64,000 nt of DNA from Oxalobacteraceae bacterium OTU3CAMAD1 (GTDB taxonomy: Bacteria; Pseudomonadota; Gammaproteobacteria; Burkholderiales; Burkholderiaceae_D). Location: contig CP099650.1 of the NCBI GenBank assembly GCA_024123915.1, positions 434,001 to 498,000 on the forward strand. The letters run 5' to 3'. Positions within the stretch are counted from its first letter, which is position 1, and each line of letters opens with the position of its first letter. The translations under genes were made by a program, and so were the position numbers. The notes beneath the pieces are model-generated. The model saw nothing but the letters and a program-made list of their open reading frames with translations, had not been told where the DNA came from and did no database searches. This document shows positions 15,380-27,920 of the stretch, in pieces.

Positions 15380-17323
15380 ATGTTATTTCCAACTAATTTC
15401 GACGTCATCGTCGTCGGCGGTGGTCACGCCGGTACCGAGGCGGCCCTCGCTTCCGCCCGAATGGGGCAGAAGACTTTGCTCTTGACGCACAACATAGAGA
15501 CCCTGGGCCAGATGTCGTGCAACCCTTCCATCGGCGGTATCGGCAAAGGCCATCTGGTCAAGGAAGTCGATGCCATGGGCGGCGCCATGGCGATCGCCAC
15601 CGATGAATCGGGCATCCAGTTCCGTATCCTGAACTCGTCCAAAGGCCCGGCGGTACGCGCCACGCGTGCCCAGGCCGACCGTATTTTGTACAAGGCCGCC
15701 ATCCGTTCGCGCCTGGAAAACCAGCCCAACCTGTGGCTGTTCCAGCAGGCCGTGGACGACTTGATGGTGGAGGGCGACCGCGTGGTCGGCGCCGTCACGC
15801 AGATCGGCCTGAAGTTCCTGGCGCCGGCCGTCGTGCTGACGGCCGGTACCTTCCTCGACGGGAAGATCCACGTGGGCCTCCAGAACTACTCAGCGGGCCG
15901 TGCAGGCGATCCGCCAGCGATCTCGTTGTCTGCCCGCCTGAAGGAATTAAAGCTGCCACAGGGCCGTTTAAAGACCGGCACGCCGCCTCGCATCGACGGC
16001 CGCAGCATCGACTTTTCGCTGATGACCGAGCAGCCGGGCGACCTCGACCCGGTGCCGGTGTTCTCGGTGATGGGCAACGCCGCCATGCATCCGGCGCAAA
16101 TGCCGTGCTGGGTCACGCATACCAACAATAAGACCCACGACATCATCCGTGCCGGGTTGGACCGCAGCCCGATGTACACCGGCGTCATCGAAGGGGTCGG
16201 CCCGCGCTATTGCCCGTCGATCGAAGACAAGATCCACCGCTTCTCGGCCAAGGAATCGCACCAGATTTTCTTGGAACCGGAAGGCCTGACGACCAACGAA
16301 TTCTATCCAAACGGCATCTCGACCAGCCTGCCTTTCGATGTCCAGATCGAGCTGGTGCGGTCGATGAAGGGCATGGAAAACGCCCACATCCTGCGTCCCG
16401 GCTACGCCATCGAGTACGATTATTTCGACCCGCGCGGCCTCAAGGCATCGCTGGAAACCAAGGCTGTCAGCGGCCTGTACTTCGCCGGCCAGATCAACGG
16501 CACCACCGGCTACGAGGAAGCGGCGGCGCAGGGCATGCTCGCCGGCCTCAACGCGGCGCTGCAAACCCAGGGCAAGGAAGCCTGGACGCCGGCCCGTTCC
16601 GAGGCGTATCTGGGCGTGCTGGTCGACGATCTGGTCACGCAAGGCGTGCTGGAACCGTACCGCATGTTCACCAGCCGCGCGGAGTATCGCCTTAGCCTGC
16701 GCGAGGATAACGCGGACATGCGCCTGACCGAAATCGGCCGCAAACTGGGCTGCGTCGGCGACGCGCAGTGGGAAGCGTTCGAGAAAAAACGCGAAGCGGT
16801 GGCGCTGGAACTGGAGCGTCTGCGTTCCACGTGGGTGAATCCACGCATCCTGGAAGCGGCGGAATCCGAACGCGTTATCGGCCAGGCGATCGAGCGCGAG
16901 TACTCGCTGGCGGACCTGCTGCGCCGTCCCGGCGTCGAGTACGAGAAGCTGATGAGCCTGTCCGGCATCGACGGCCGCGAGCTCGCCGGACCCGGCGTGA
17001 GCGACGACGCGGTACGCGAACAGGTCGAAATCCAGCTCAAATATTCGGGCTATATCGACCGCCAGACCAAGGAAGTGGAGCGCCACGAGCACTACGAAAA
17101 CCTGAAATTGCCGGAAGGTTTCAGCTATCTGGACATCACCGCGCTGTCGGTGGAAGTGCGCCAGAAGCTGCACGCGCAGCGTCCCGAGACCCTGGGCCAG
17201 GCGTCGCGCATCTCCGGTGTGACGCCGGCGGCGATCTCGCTGCTGTTGGTGCACCTGAAAAAGGCCGGTTTCGGCGGCTATCTGAATGACAAAAATGCGC
17301 AGAAAGACGAGGCAGTTCAATGA
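15380..17323 (+). CDS. mnmG: tRNA uridine-5-carboxymethylaminomethyl modification enzyme MnmG (GidA)
   Basis: A 647-residue FAD enzyme that, with MnmE, builds the (carboxymethyl)aminomethyl group on wobble U34 of certain tRNAs. The N-terminal [21 protein letters not shown] is the FAD motif; [19 protein letters not shown] and [21 protein letters not shown] are GidA signatures. The C-terminal helical domain is intact. I chose ATG 15380 (MLFPTNFDV); longer in-frame starts add a basic stretch not usual in the family. The stop overlaps the rsmG start by four bases. This is the classical gid gene beside the origin. Confidence 0.95.
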   Translation: MLFPTNFDVIVVGGGHAGTEAALASARMGQKTLLLTHNIETLGQMSCNPSIGGIGKGHLVKEVDAMGGAMAIATDESGIQFRILNSSKGPAVRATRAQADRILYKAAIRSRLENQPNLWLFQQAVDDLMVEGDRVVGAVTQIGLKFLAPAVVLTAGTFLDGKIHVGLQNYSAGRAGDPPAISLSARLKELKLPQGRLKTGTPPRIDGRSIDFSLMTEQPGDLDPVPVFSVMGNAAMHPAQMPCWVTHTNNKTHDIIRAGLDRSPMYTGVIEGVGPRYCPSIEDKIHRFSAKESHQIFLEPEGLTTNEFYPNGISTSLPFDVQIELVRSMKGMENAHILRPGYAIEYDYFDPRGLKASLETKAVSGLYFAGQINGTTGYEEAAAQGMLAGLNAALQTQGKEAWTPARSEAYLGVLVDDLVTQGVLEPYRMFTSRAEYRLSLREDNADMRLTEIGRKLGCVGDAQWEAFEKKREAVALELERLRSTWVNPRILEAAESERVIGQAIEREYSLADLLRRPGVEYEKLMSLSGIDGRELAGPGVSDDAVREQVEIQLKYSGYIDRQTKEVERHEHYENLKLPEGFSYLDITALSVEVRQKLHAQRPETLGQASRISGVTPAAISLLLVHLKKAGFGGYLNDKNAQKDEAVQ

Positions 17324-17970
17324 AGGTGTTTGACCGTGTAGTTGTCGCGGATGTTTTAAAACAGGGCATCAAGGATCTGAAGCTGGACCTGGCGGACGAT
17401 CAAGTGGAAAAGCTGCTGGACTATCTGGCGCTGCTGAACAAGTGGAATTCGGTCTACAACCTGACGTCGGTGCGCGATCCGATGCAGATGGTGACCTTGC
17501 ATTTGCTCGATTCGCTGGCCGCCGTATCGGCGTTCGCGGGCGCGAAAAACGTGCTGGATGTGGGTGCGGGCGGTGGTTTGCCGGGCATGGTGCTGGCGAT
17601 CAGCCGTCCGGATATGAAGGTGTCGATGATCGATACGGTGCACAAGAAGACCGCGTTTTTGAACCAGGTGAAGGCGGAGCTGGGCCTGTCCAACGTGACG
17701 GTGTACACCAAGCGCGTGGAGCAGCTGGAAGTGAAGACGAAGTTCGACGTCATCACCTCGCGCGCCTTTGCGGACCTGTCGGACTTCGTCAACTGGTCGG
17801 GCCATCTGCTGCAAGAGGGCGGGCGATTCATAGCCCTTAAAGGGACGGCTCCAGAGGAAGAAAGAGAGCGGCTTCCGGAGCCATGGAAAGTGCAGAAATT
17901 AGAGCCTTTAACGGTGCCCGGACTGGAGGCGGAACGCCATCTGGTGTTCATCGAGGCGGAAACCATATAA
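17320..17970 (+). CDS. rsmG: 16S rRNA (guanine527-N7)-methyltransferase RsmG (GidB)
   Basis: A 216-residue SAM-dependent methyltransferase that methylates G527 of 16S rRNA. The SAM-binding motif is [16 protein letters not shown], followed by the acidic loop [14 protein letters not shown] and [11 protein letters not shown]. It is translationally coupled to mnmG by an ATGA overlap. The stop codon lies inside the first unit of the 9-bp tandem array. Confidence 0.95.
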   Translation: MKVFDRVVVADVLKQGIKDLKLDLADDQVEKLLDYLALLNKWNSVYNLTSVRDPMQMVTLHLLDSLAAVSAFAGAKNVLDVGAGGGLPGMVLAISRPDMKVSMIDTVHKKTAFLNQVKAELGLSNVTVYTKRVEQLEVKTKFDVITSRAFADLSDFVNWSGHLLQEGGRFIALKGTAPEEERERLPEPWKVQKLEPLTVPGLEAERHLVFIEAETI

Positions 17971-18046
17971 ACAGTTTATATCGTATAAATCGTTTATACC
18001 GTATAAACAGTATAAATCGTTTATATAGTTTAAACAGTATAAACAA
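17966..18046. repeat. Nine-unit 9-bp AT-rich tandem repeat between rsmG and parA
   Basis: Nine exact 9-base units in register: TATAAACAG, TTTATATCG, TATAAATCG, TTTATACCG, TATAAACAG, TATAAATCG, TTTATATAG, TTTAAACAG, TATAAACAA. The consensus is T(A/T)TA(A/T)A(C/T)(A/C)G. Many neighbouring units are near inverse complements, so short palindromes such as TATAAAcagTTTATA arise. The array fills 81 of the 132 bases before parA and could hold its promoter or operator. Confidence 0.9.
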
Positions 18047-18102
18047 TTAACTGAAAACGAGACCTCGGCGTCCGGAACCCAAAAGAGATCGATAAGAACT
18101 AC

Positions 18103-18873
18103 ATGGCAAAAATTTTCTGCGTAGCGAATCAAAAAGGTGGAGTTGGTAAAACAACAACAACCGTCAACCTGGCCGCCGGCCTGGCAAAACTGAACCAGCG
18201 CGTGCTGCTGGTGGACCTGGACCCGCAAGGCAACGCGACGATGGGCGCGGGCATCAACAAGGCGGGCCTGCCCGCGTCGACCTATGAGGTCATGCTGGGC
18301 GAGTCCGACGTCGCCACCGCGCGCCAGCGTTCGGAGCCGGGCAAGTTCGACGTGCTGCCGTCCAACCGCGAGCTGGCGGGTGCGGAAGTGGAGATGGTCT
18401 CGCTGGACAACCGCGAACGCCGCCTGAAGGATGCGCTGACGGCCGTCGACAAGGAATACGACTTCATCCTGATCGACTGCCCGCCGGCGTTGTCCATGCT
18501 GACCCTGAACGGCCTGTGCGCCGCGCATGGCGTCATCATCCCGATGCAGTGCGAGTACTACGCACTGGAAGGCTTGTCCGACCTGGTCAACACCATCAAG
18601 AAGGTGCACGCCAACCTGAATCCGGACCTGAAGATCATCGGCCTGCTGCGCGTGATGTTCGATCCGCGCATGACGCTGTCGCAGCAGGTGTCGGCGCAGC
18701 TCGAGCAGCACTTCGGCGACAAGGTCTTCAAAACCATCATCCCGCGCAACGTGCGTCTGGCCGAAGCGCCATCGTATGGTTTGCCTGGCGTCACGTTCGA
18801 TCCATCCTCCAAGGGTGCGCAGGCGTATATCGCCTTCGGCGCCGAGATGGTCGCGCGCATTAAAAAAATGTAA
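18103..18873 (+). CDS. parA: Chromosome partitioning ATPase ParA (Soj)
   Basis: A 256-residue deviant Walker A ATPase that positions ParB-parS complexes and so segregates newly copied origins. It begins directly with KIFCVANQKGGVGKTTTTVNLA (Walker A with the extra Lys), followed by LLVDLDPQGNAT and ILIDCPPALS. There is no N-terminal helix-turn-helix domain, as usual for chromosomal rather than plasmid type Ia ParA. It is 18 bases upstream of parB. The Shine-Dalgarno is weak. The 9-bp repeat array lies just upstream and may influence expression. Confidence 0.95.
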   Translation: MAKIFCVANQKGGVGKTTTTVNLAAGLAKLNQRVLLVDLDPQGNATMGAGINKAGLPASTYEVMLGESDVATARQRSEPGKFDVLPSNRELAGAEVEMVSLDNRERRLKDALTAVDKEYDFILIDCPPALSMLTLNGLCAAHGVIIPMQCEYYALEGLSDLVNTIKKVHANLNPDLKIIGLLRVMFDPRMTLSQQVSAQLEQHFGDKVFKTIIPRNVRLAEAPSYGLPGVTFDPSSKGAQAYIAFGAEMVARIKKM

Positions 18874-18891
18874 CGTAAAGAGTCCAACATC

Positions 18892-19779
18892 ATGGCAACC
18901 AAAAAACTCAAGGGCCTCGGTCGCGGCCTCGAAGCGCTGCTCGGCGGCGACGTCGATCTGACCACGGCGGACGCCAACACGCCGTCCGTATTGAACGTCA
19001 CGCAAATGCAGGCGGGTAAATATCAACCGCGTACCCGCATGGACGAGGGCGGCCTGCAGGAACTGGCCGCGTCGATCAAGAGCCAGGGCATCATGCAGCC
19101 GATCCTGGTGCGCCCGGTCGGCACCAATAAAGCGACCGGCGAGATCAAGTACGAGATCATCGCCGGCGAACGCCGTTTCCGCGCCGCGCAAATCGCCGGT
19201 TTGGAGACGCTCCCCGTTTTGGTGCGCGACGTGGACGACCAGGCCGCCGCCGCGATGGCGCTGATCGAGAACATGCAGCGCGAGGATTTGAATCCGCTGG
19301 AAGAGGCGCAGGGCATCCATCGCCTGATCACCGATTTCAGTTTCACGCACGAGCAGGCGGCCGGCGCCGTCGGCCGTTCGCGCAGCGCGGTGTCGAATCT
19401 GTTGCGCCTGATGAATCTGGCGTCGGCGGTGCAAACCATGCTGATGGCCGGCGATATCGACATGGGCCACGCTCGCGCGCTGTTGGCGGTCGACGCGGCC
19501 ACGCAGATCAATCTTGCCAACATGGTCATCGCCAAACGCCTGTCGGTGCGCGAGACCGAAAAATTAGTGACCAAGACCTTGGAAGAACAGAAGGCGTCTC
19601 CAACTGAGGCGCGGCAGAAGGAAAAGTCCGGCGACATCGTGCGTCTGGAGGAAGAGCTGTCCGACAAGCTGGCGACGCCGGTGGTATTCAAGATGGGCAC
19701 CAAGGGACGCGGCCAGATGATCATCGATTTCGCCGACTTGGATATTTTGGATGGCGTTTTGGCAAGACTGCGGGCGTAA
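18892..19779 (+). CDS. parB: Chromosome partitioning protein ParB (Spo0J)
   Basis: A 295-residue parS-binding CTPase clamp. The N-terminal KGLGRGLEALLGG contacts and stimulates ParA; the CTP-binding fold contains GERRFRAAQIAG and NMQREDLNPLEEA; the helix-turn-helix is at FTHEQAAGAVGRSRSAVSNLL; a C-terminal dimerisation region follows. Candidate targets are the parS sites at 15194 and 15264. It is followed by a family B REP hairpin rather than a classical terminator. Confidence 0.95.
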   Translation: MATKKLKGLGRGLEALLGGDVDLTTADANTPSVLNVTQMQAGKYQPRTRMDEGGLQELAASIKSQGIMQPILVRPVGTNKATGEIKYEIIAGERRFRAAQIAGLETLPVLVRDVDDQAAAAMALIENMQREDLNPLEEAQGIHRLITDFSFTHEQAAGAVGRSRSAVSNLLRLMNLASAVQTMLMAGDIDMGHARALLAVDAATQINLANMVIAKRLSVRETEKLVTKTLEEQKASPTEARQKEKSGDIVRLEEELSDKLATPVVFKMGTKGRGQMIIDFADLDILDGVLARLRA

Positions 19780-19790
19780 CCCGGCAGTGC

Positions 19791-19817
19791 GGGGTCGGAC
19801 CCACTGGGTCCGACCCC
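19791..19817. repeat. REP-like palindromic repeat, family B
   Basis: GGGGTCGGACCC-act-GGGTCCGACCCC, a 12-bp perfect stem, flanked by outer arms ACCCGGC (from 19779) and GCCGGGT (ending near 19837). It begins 11 bases after the parB stop and may act as transcript end or mRNA stabiliser. Confidence 0.8.
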
Positions 19818-19969
19818 AAAAGGCGAAGCCGCCGGGTTTAGCGATTTTTGCTCACAAATCAACAAAACGCCAAACATCGAACTGGTTCCAAAGTGGTGCA
19901 AAGCGTTTGGAAATGTTTATAAAAGCGTCTCTTTCGCGCACAAAATGCTCTGCTGCGGTGCAGCAATGT

Positions 19970-19999
19970 TTGACGTGATACAGTAAAGACACATATAAT
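19970..19999 (+). promoter_or_regulatory. Strong sigma70-like promoter of the atp operon
   Basis: TTGACG (19970-19975), 18-base spacer, perfect TATAAT (19994-19999), 42 bases before the atpI start. The 190 bases upstream after parB show no gene. Confidence 0.82.
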
Positions 20000-20041
20000 C
20001 ACGCGTCTTTGGGTTTTATCGGCTTTTTTTGGAGCTCGGCA

Positions 20042-20407
20042 GTGAGTAAATCAACGAGTCATTCCAAGCCGATGTTTAAAGTCGTCGCCCTCCAGTTGGC
20101 TATCGTCACTGGATTCGCCTTGCTCGCCTGGAACTGGGGTGGAGTACTCAAAGCTTGGTCGGCCGCCTATGGCGGAGCAATCGCAGTCATCGGGAGTCTG
20201 ATGTACGCGATGATTGTTGCGGGCGGAACAAATGACCCCAAAAAAGTTTTCCGGTCGCATGTATGGGCTGAAGTAACGAAAATATTTATCACGGTAGTGC
20301 TGTTTGTTGTGGCACTGGCGCTGTTTCAGTCGGCCTCTTGGTTATGGCTGATCTTGGGTTTCGCGGTGGCAACCTTGGCATATTGGTTCTCACTGCTAGC
20401 AATTTAA
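20042..20407 (+). CDS. atpI: ATP synthase protein I
   Basis: A 121-residue membrane protein with four hydrophobic segments, the small first gene of most proteobacterial atp operons, helping c-ring assembly. I chose GTG 20042, preceded by GGAG; ATG 20072 (MFKVVALQL) is an alternative that would shorten the hydrophilic N-terminus. It lies 20 bases before atpB. Confidence 0.82.
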   Translation: MSKSTSHSKPMFKVVALQLAIVTGFALLAWNWGGVLKAWSAAYGGAIAVIGSLMYAMIVAGGTNDPKKVFRSHVWAEVTKIFITVVLFVVALALFQSASWLWLILGFAVATLAYWFSLLAI

Positions 20408-20421
20408 TCACCAAAATCTAA

Positions 20422-21234
<813 letters not shown>

Positions 21235-21245
21235 TCAACAAATAG

Positions 21246-21578
<333 letters not shown>

Positions 21579-21620
21579 TCCGCTCCACCCTAGGAGAAAC
21601 TTTTAGTTAGGAGCAAAGGT

Positions 21621-22091
21621 ATGGACATCAATATGTCTCTCATCGGCCAGATGATCACCTTCGCGGTGTTGGTCTGGGTATCGATGAAGTTCGTATTTCC
21701 ATCGCTGAACGCAGCGTTGGATGAGCGTGCCAAGCGTATCGCTGATGGTCTGGCTGCGGCCGACCAGGGCCAGGCTGCGATGGTTGTCGCTGAAAAGCGC
21801 GCCGCCGAAGCACTGACCAGTGCACGCGAAGAAGCTTCGCAACGTGTTGCCGACGCCGAAAAGCGCGCGCAACTGGTGGCTGAAGAAATCAAAGCGAATG
21901 CACAAGCCGAAGCGGACCGCATCATTGCGCAAGCCAAGGCAGATGCCGATCAGCAACTGGCCAAGGCGCGCGACACGCTGCGCGCTCAGGTGGCTGACCT
22001 GGCTGTGAAGGGCGCCGAGCAAATCTTGAAGCGCGAAGTCAACGCCTCGGCTCACGCCGATCTGTTGTCGCGCCTGTCTGTCGAGCTGTAA
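21621..22091 (+). CDS. atpF: ATP synthase F0 subunit b
   Basis: A 156-residue peripheral stalk subunit: one N-terminal membrane helix ([20 protein letters not shown]) then a long Ala/Glu/Lys-rich coiled coil. Standard length, single copy, no b' paralogue. It ends two bases before atpH. Confidence 0.95.
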   Translation: MDINMSLIGQMITFAVLVWVSMKFVFPSLNAALDERAKRIADGLAAADQGQAAMVVAEKRAAEALTSAREEASQRVADAEKRAQLVAEEIKANAQAEADRIIAQAKADADQQLAKARDTLRAQVADLAVKGAEQILKREVNASAHADLLSRLSVEL

Positions 22092-22093
22092 TC

Positions 22094-22639
22094 ATGGCAG
22101 AAAACGCAACCGTCGCCCGTCCCTACGCGGAAGCTTTGTTCCGCGTAGCCCAAGCAGGTAAGGAATCGTTCAGCCTCGCGGCGTGGTCCGATCTAGTGGC
22201 CGAACTGGCCCAGATCGGTGCCCACCCCGAGGTGCAAGCATTCGCCCGCAACCCGAAGACCTCGGCAAGCGACGTGAGCGCCGCCATTACGGCCCTGGTG
22301 AAGTCGCCGCTGAACACGGAAGCGAAAAACTTCCTGGCGATGCTGGTCGACAACGGCCGTATCAGTCTGCTGCCGGAAATCGGCACGCAATTCCAGGCGT
22401 TGAAAAACGCCACGGAAGGTGCGGCGGACGCCGAGATCACCAGCGCCTTCGAACTGAGCGCCGCTCAGGTCGGTGACCTGGTCGCGACACTGGAAAAGAA
22501 ATTCGGCCGCAAGCTGAACCCGGTCGTGACCGTGGATCCGGCGTTGATCGGTGGCGTGCGCGTGGTGGTTGGCGATGAAGTGCTGGACACTTCGGTCCGC
22601 GCCAAGCTGTCGCAAATGCGTGTGGCACTGGCCGCCTAA
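22094..22639 (+). CDS. atpH: ATP synthase F1 subunit delta
   Basis: A 181-residue subunit linking the top of F1 to the b stalk. The N-terminal [15 protein letters not shown] and C-terminal [20 protein letters not shown] are family signatures. Usual length and position. Confidence 0.95.
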   Translation: MAENATVARPYAEALFRVAQAGKESFSLAAWSDLVAELAQIGAHPEVQAFARNPKTSASDVSAAITALVKSPLNTEAKNFLAMLVDNGRISLLPEIGTQFQALKNATEGAADAEITSAFELSAAQVGDLVATLEKKFGRKLNPVVTVDPALIGGVRVVVGDEVLDTSVRAKLSQMRVALAA

Positions 22640-22714
22640 GGCGCAAGCCTGGGACCCGCTTAGAACAGATTCTTCCCCTCGCGCAAGCTGAGAGAAACAC
22701 TTTTAGGAGTTAGT

Positions 22715-24256
22715 ATGCAACTCAACCCATCTGAAATCAGCGAGCTGATCAAGAGCCGTATCCAAGGCCTTGATGGCGGCGCTGAAGTACGCAACCAAGG
22801 CACGGTTATTTCCGTCGCCGACGGTATCGTCCGCATCCACGGCCTGTCGGAAGTGATGCAGGGCGAAATGCTGGAATTCCCAGGTAACACCTTCGGTCTG
22901 GCGATGAACCTGGAGCGTGACTCCGTTGGCGCCGTGATTCTGGGTGCTTACGAGCACATCTCCGAAGGTGACACGGTCAAGTGCACCGGCCGCATTCTGG
23001 AAGTGCCGGTCGGTCCTGAACTGCGCGGCCGTGTGGTCAATGCGCTGGGCCAGCCGATCGACGGCAAGGGCGCCATCGAAGCCAAGCTGACCTCGCCGAT
23101 CGAAAAGATCGCACCGGGCGTTATCGCCCGTGAGTCCGTTTCGCAGCCTATGCAGACCGGTCTGAAGTCGATCGACGCGATGGTACCGATTGGCCGTGGC
23201 CAGCGCGAGCTGATCATTGGCGACCGTCAAACCGGTAAATCGGCCGTGGCCGTTGATGCGATCATCAACCAAAAAGGCCAGGGCGTAACGTGTATCTACG
23301 TCGCCATCGGTCAAAAAGCCTCGACCATCAAAAACATCGTTCGCTCGCTGGAAACGCACGGCGCGCTCGAGTACACCATCGTGGTCGCAGCGACCGCGTC
23401 GGAATCGGCCGCTATGCAATACATCTCGGCCTACTCGGGCTGCACGATGGGCGAATACTTCCGCGACCGCGGCGAAGACGCACTGATCGTCTACGATGAC
23501 TTGTCGAAGCAAGCTGTTGCCTACCGTCAGATCTCCCTGCTGCTGCGCCGCCCACCAGGCCGCGAAGCTTACCCAGGCGACGTGTTCTACCTCCACTCGC
23601 GTCTGCTGGAACGCGCAGCCCGCGTGAACGCCGACTACGTGTCCGCCTTCACCAACGGCGCCGTCACCGGCAAGACCGGTTCGCTGACCGCACTGCCGAT
23701 CATCGAAACCCAGGCTGGCGACGTTTCGGCGTTCGTTCCAACCAACGTGATTTCGATCACCGACGGTCAGATCTTCCTGGAAACTTCGCTGTTCAACTCG
23801 GGCATCCGTCCTGCGATTAACGCCGGTATTTCGGTGTCGCGCGTCGGTGGCGCCGCTCAGACCAAGGTCATCAAAAACCTGTCCGGCGGTATCCGTACCG
23901 ACTTGGCGCAGTACCGTGAGCTGGCCGCGTTCGCGCAGTTCGCCTCGGACCTGGACGAATCGACCCGCAAACAGCTGGACCGTGGCGCGCGCGTCACCGA
24001 ACTGCTGAAGCAAGCCCAGTACTCGCCACTGTCGATCTCGCTGATGGCCGCTTCGCTGTTCGCAGTGAACAAGGGCTACCTGGATGACGTGCCAGTCAAG
24101 AAGGTACTGTCGTTCGAAGCCGGTCTGCACGCCTACCTGAAGACTAAGCAAGCTGATCTGCTGTCGAAGATTGAATCGTCGAAGCAACTGGACAAAGACG
24201 GCGAAGCAACGCTGTCGGCCGCTGTTGCCGACTTCAAGAAATCCGGCGCATTTTAA
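22715..24256 (+). CDS. atpA: ATP synthase F1 subunit alpha
   Basis: A 513-residue non-catalytic nucleotide-binding subunit of the F1 head. Walker A is GDRQTGKSA, the arginine finger lies in [22 protein letters not shown], and the alpha/beta signature is intact. Length equals the E. coli subunit. GGAG precedes the ATG. Confidence 0.96.
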   Translation: MQLNPSEISELIKSRIQGLDGGAEVRNQGTVISVADGIVRIHGLSEVMQGEMLEFPGNTFGLAMNLERDSVGAVILGAYEHISEGDTVKCTGRILEVPVGPELRGRVVNALGQPIDGKGAIEAKLTSPIEKIAPGVIARESVSQPMQTGLKSIDAMVPIGRGQRELIIGDRQTGKSAVAVDAIINQKGQGVTCIYVAIGQKASTIKNIVRSLETHGALEYTIVVAATASESAAMQYISAYSGCTMGEYFRDRGEDALIVYDDLSKQAVAYRQISLLLRRPPGREAYPGDVFYLHSRLLERAARVNADYVSAFTNGAVTGKTGSLTALPIIETQAGDVSAFVPTNVISITDGQIFLETSLFNSGIRPAINAGISVSRVGGAAQTKVIKNLSGGIRTDLAQYRELAAFAQFASDLDESTRKQLDRGARVTELLKQAQYSPLSISLMAASLFAVNKGYLDDVPVKKVLSFEAGLHAYLKTKQADLLSKIESSKQLDKDGEATLSAAVADFKKSGAF

Positions 24257-24316
24257 GCGGCACGGGCGGTCCAGCTTAGGCTGAGACCGCCTTCAGCGCA
24301 GAAGGAGTAAGGACTC

Positions 24317-26622
<2,306 letters not shown>

Positions 26623-26676
26623 TCGTTGAGCGCGGTCCCGCCCAGGCGGGGCCGCAGCTAACCCGACAGGACACAC

Positions 26677-27099
26677 ATGGCAAATACTATTCACGTTGAC
26701 GTGGTTTCCGCCGAGGAGTTGATCTACTCCGGCGAAGCCGAATTCGTCGCGTTGCCGGGCGAACAGGGCGAGCTGGGGATCTATCCCAAGCACACGCCTT
26801 TGATCACCCGCATCCGTCCGGGCGCGGTCCGCATCCAGGTACCAGGTCAAGCTGAGGAAGAATTTGTCTTCGTCGCCGGCGGCCTGCTGGAAGTGCAGCC
26901 GGGCGCCGTGACGGTGCTGGCCGACACCGCGATTCGCGGCAAGGATCTGGACGAAGTCAAAGCGGCAGCGGCCAAGAAACGTGCCGAAGAAGCGCTGGCG
27001 AACAACACCTCCGGTATCGACTACGCGAAAGCGCAAGCCGAACTGGCGGCAGCGATCGGCCAACTGGCCGCGATCGCCAAACTGCGCGCCAAGCACTAA
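26677..27099 (+). CDS. atpC: ATP synthase F1 subunit epsilon
   Basis: A 140-residue regulatory subunit with an N-terminal beta sandwich ([30 protein letters not shown] region) and a C-terminal helical hairpin. It ends the operon before a bidirectional terminator. Confidence 0.95.
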   Translation: MANTIHVDVVSAEELIYSGEAEFVALPGEQGELGIYPKHTPLITRIRPGAVRIQVPGQAEEEFVFVAGGLLEVQPGAVTVLADTAIRGKDLDEVKAAAAKKRAEEALANNTSGIDYAKAQAELAAAIGQLAAIAKLRAKH

Positions 27100-27120
27100 G
27101 CAACGCACACGCAGCACAGC

Positions 27121-27149
27121 AAAAAAGGCAGCCTCGGCTGCCTTTTTTT
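27121..27149. terminator. Bidirectional terminator shared by atpC and the antitoxin gene
   Basis: AAAAAAGGCAGCC-tc-GGCTGCCTTTTTTT: the stem is flanked by an A run on one side and a T run on the other, so it works in both directions. The antitoxin stop codon touches its right edge. Confidence 0.9.
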
Positions 27150-27486
27150 ATGGCACTAGTGCTTCTTGAGTTCGGTTCGCGACGGCGACCAATGCTTCGG
27201 GATGGTTGAGGGCGATGGCAATCAGGGTGCGTATGGCGCCGTCCGGTTGTTGACGCTCTTGTTCCATCTCCGTGAGCTCACCTGGGGTGATTCCCAACAA
27301 AACCGAGAATTGTTCCCGTGTGAGACCGGTATTTTCACGGGCCGCAATCAGCGGTGAGTACACGACCCGCCCCAGACCCGCTTTCATTTCCTTGCCCGCC
27401 TGTAGCAGCTCGGCGCCCAAGTCACGGGTCGCTTCGAATACTTCCAGCTCTTCGTCGCTGAGAGGCAATTTTCTATTCGTAGACAC
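27148..27486 (-). CDS. XRE-family helix-turn-helix antitoxin (HigA-like)
   Basis: A 112-residue protein. A Lys/Glu-rich N-terminal arm is followed by a lambda-repressor-type helix-turn-helix (LIAARENTGLTREQFSVLLG then TPGELTEMEQERQQPDG). It follows and overlaps a RelE/HigB-like toxin, so it is the likely antitoxin and autorepressor. I chose GTG 27486 with AAGGA eight bases upstream; ATG 27510 is possible but would lengthen the overlap. The toxin-first order is that of higBA modules. The C-terminal tail after the helix-turn-helix is short. Confidence 0.8.
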   Translation of the reverse strand: MSTNRKLPLSDEELEVFEATRDLGAELLQAGKEMKAGLGRVVYSPLIAARENTGLTREQFSVLLGITPGELTEMEQERQQPDGAIRTLIAIALNHPEALVAVANRTQEALVP

Positions 27487-27781
27487 GGCGAATTTCCTTA
27501 AGTATCGCACTCGATAGATTTGCGGTATCGGCTTTTGCGTACAATGTCAGCAAGACAATTTCGCCGGCCGCTGAGCGCGTGAAATAAATAACTCTGACAC
27601 CGCCAGACTTGCCTGATCCCATCCGTCTCCAACGCACCTTGCGCACGCCACCGGTAGCTGGCACCACTGTTCCTGCGTTGGGATGAGCCGCGATGAATGA
27701 TGCGAAATCTCCCCGCTCCTCCTCGCTCCAGTAGAGAGGCCAGCGGCTTTGGAACATCGGCGTTTCGACGACGGTAAACAT
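27473..27781 (-). CDS. RelE/HigB-family toxin
   Basis: A 102-residue protein of the RelE/HigB-like group, mRNA interferases that cut at the ribosome. The conserved core VVPATGGVRKVRWRRMGSGK then GGVRVIYFTRSAAGEI and the Tyr-Ala-Lys-Ala motif LLTLYAKADTANL are visible; the basic Arg/Lys cluster and the aromatic residues are intact, so it may be active. The antitoxin overlaps its 3' end by 14 bases. A dyad operator sits a few bases before the start. Confidence 0.82.
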   Translation of the reverse strand: MFTVVETPMFQSRWPLYWSEEERGDFASFIAAHPNAGTVVPATGGVRKVRWRRMGSGKSGGVRVIYFTRSAAGEIVLLTLYAKADTANLSSAILKEIRRVYE

Positions 27782-27784
27782 CGA

Positions 27785-27813
27785 ACGACTGTATCTTCAA
27801 GAAGTATAGTCGT
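27785..27813. promoter_or_regulatory. Dyad upstream of the toxin-antitoxin operon, probable antitoxin operator
   Basis: ACGACT ... AGTCGT as outer arms, TAT and TAT inside them, and CTTC-aa-GAAG at the centre (27795-27804). It ends four bases before the toxin start codon on the minus strand, a usual place for autorepression by an XRE antitoxin. Confidence 0.55.
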
Positions 27814-27862
27814 TTTAGGGCGGTATCAAAGATCCACCATCTTTCGCGCGTGATGCATTTGC

Positions 27863-27906
27863 TTGCGGCAGCATGCTTTGGATGCTATATTCGTTAACAC
27901 GTTAAC
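27863..27906 (+). promoter_or_regulatory. Promoter with probable MarR operator
   Basis: TTGCGG (27863-27868), 17-base spacer, TATATT (27886-27891), then the perfect dyad GTTAAC-ac-GTTAAC (27893-27906) covering the expected transcription start. The operon encodes a MarR regulator, so autoregulation is likely. Confidence 0.55.
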
Positions 27907-27920
27907 TATCTCCAGCCATC

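Noticed and set aside
16827..16838. TTCCACGTGGGT in mnmG as a further parS
   Set aside because: Only the left half and core are present; the right arm GGAACA is missing.
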